From: Bacteroidales bacterium
GTDB taxonomy: Bacteria; Bacteroidota; Bacteroidia; Bacteroidales; S143-33
Assembly: GCA_027083655.1 (NCBI GenBank)
Contig: JALWNS010000188.1
Coordinates: 1 to 5,200 of the forward strand
Length of the DNA: 5,200 nucleotides
Reading direction: 5' to 3'
Translations under genes and position numbers: made by a program
Shown: one piece after another, positions 4,955-5,200 of the stretch
Layout of the letters: the number at the start of each line of letters is the position of its first letter
How positions within the stretch are numbered: position 1 is the first letter of the stretch
Notes under the pieces: model-generated
What the model saw: only the letters and a program-made list of their open reading frames with translations
What the model was told of the DNA's origin: nothing
Databases searched by the model: none

Positions 4955-5200
4955 TTAATTTTGATCTTGTTGTTGTGTTTGGGCTGGTTGATTTGTTTCT
5001 TGTGCCTTAAGTTCTTGTTCTTTCTTATATTTGTGTGTCCTGGATGCATTATAGATTAGTGCACCTATAGTACTGAGGAGAAAAAATCCAGCAGCTGCAA
5101 AGGCTATGTACAAAAATGGAGCATATAAAAATAATCCTGTGATGATAGCGGCAAAAGCTATAGCTAATTGTGTAACTATTACTGATACAGGGATTTTAGA
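4955..5200 (-). CDS. C-terminal part of a small membrane protein with a glutamine-rich tail (partial)
   Basis: A minus-strand frame enters from the right edge and stays open for 81 codons to a TAA at 4957-4955. The visible part contains two strongly hydrophobic stretches, about residues 5-27 and 29-50, separated by a short AP turn. A basic segment follows (NASRTHKYKKEQELK) and then a glutamine-rich end, AQETNQPAQTQQQDQN. The basic residues after the second helix suggest that the tail is cytoplasmic, by the positive-inside rule. There is no ATG within the visible part, so the true start lies outside the window. I recognise no family, and two helices plus a polar tail is too generic to name a function. 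The hairpin at 4876-4914 lies just downstream and probably ends its transcript. Confidence 0.72.
   Translation of the reverse strand, partial: SKIPVSVIVTQLAIAFAAIITGLFLYAPFLYIAFAAAGFFLLSTIGALIYNASRTHKYKKEQELKAQETNQPAQTQQQDQN

Overview
The window looks like ordinary chromosomal housekeeping DNA from a fairly AT-rich bacterium, most probably a member of the Bacteroidota. Three things suggest this. The tRNA-guanine transglycosylase lacks the zinc cysteines in the way I remember for Bacteroidota enzymes. Four of the five complete genes have no Shine-Dalgarno sequence. A TAnnTTTG-type -7 element sits ahead of the pseudouridine synthase gene. An intracellular or amoeba-associated relative (Amoebophilus-like) is possible, but that is a guess.

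Layout. Positions 1-80 hold the first 26 codons of an unidentified minus-strand gene that runs off the left edge. A minus-strand block follows, read from right to left: an SLC1-family sodium/acidic amino acid symporter (3785-2523), an RluA-family pseudouridine synthase (2461-1751), a free-standing AlaX-type alanyl-tRNA editing protein (1748-1287) and the queuosine enzyme Tgt (1283-150). The last three are separated by only 2-3 bases and are almost certainly co-transcribed; all three act on RNA or tRNA quality. The symporter start faces the start of tpiA (triosephosphate isomerase, plus strand, 3867-4646) across an 81-base divergent promoter region.

Right of tpiA is about 308 bases without a recognisable gene (4647-4954). 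It holds a perfect 18-bp stem hairpin (4876-4914), an overlapping imperfect hairpin that competes for the same bases, an extended -10 box (TGGTATAAT) and three copies of a GTTTACYTG word. The hairpin lies where a terminator between convergent genes would be expected, and the set could also encode a small structured RNA. A minus-strand gene for a membrane protein with a glutamine-rich tail (4955-5200) is cut by the right edge.

The genes do not form one pathway. The RluA/AlaX/Tgt cluster maintains RNA modification and aminoacylation accuracy, the symporter imports acidic amino acids and TpiA serves glycolysis. I found no mobile element, CRISPR array, rRNA or tRNA gene, and no clear sign of a novel multi-gene system. 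The most interesting parts are the structured intergenic region at 4759-4920 and the lost zinc site in Tgt.
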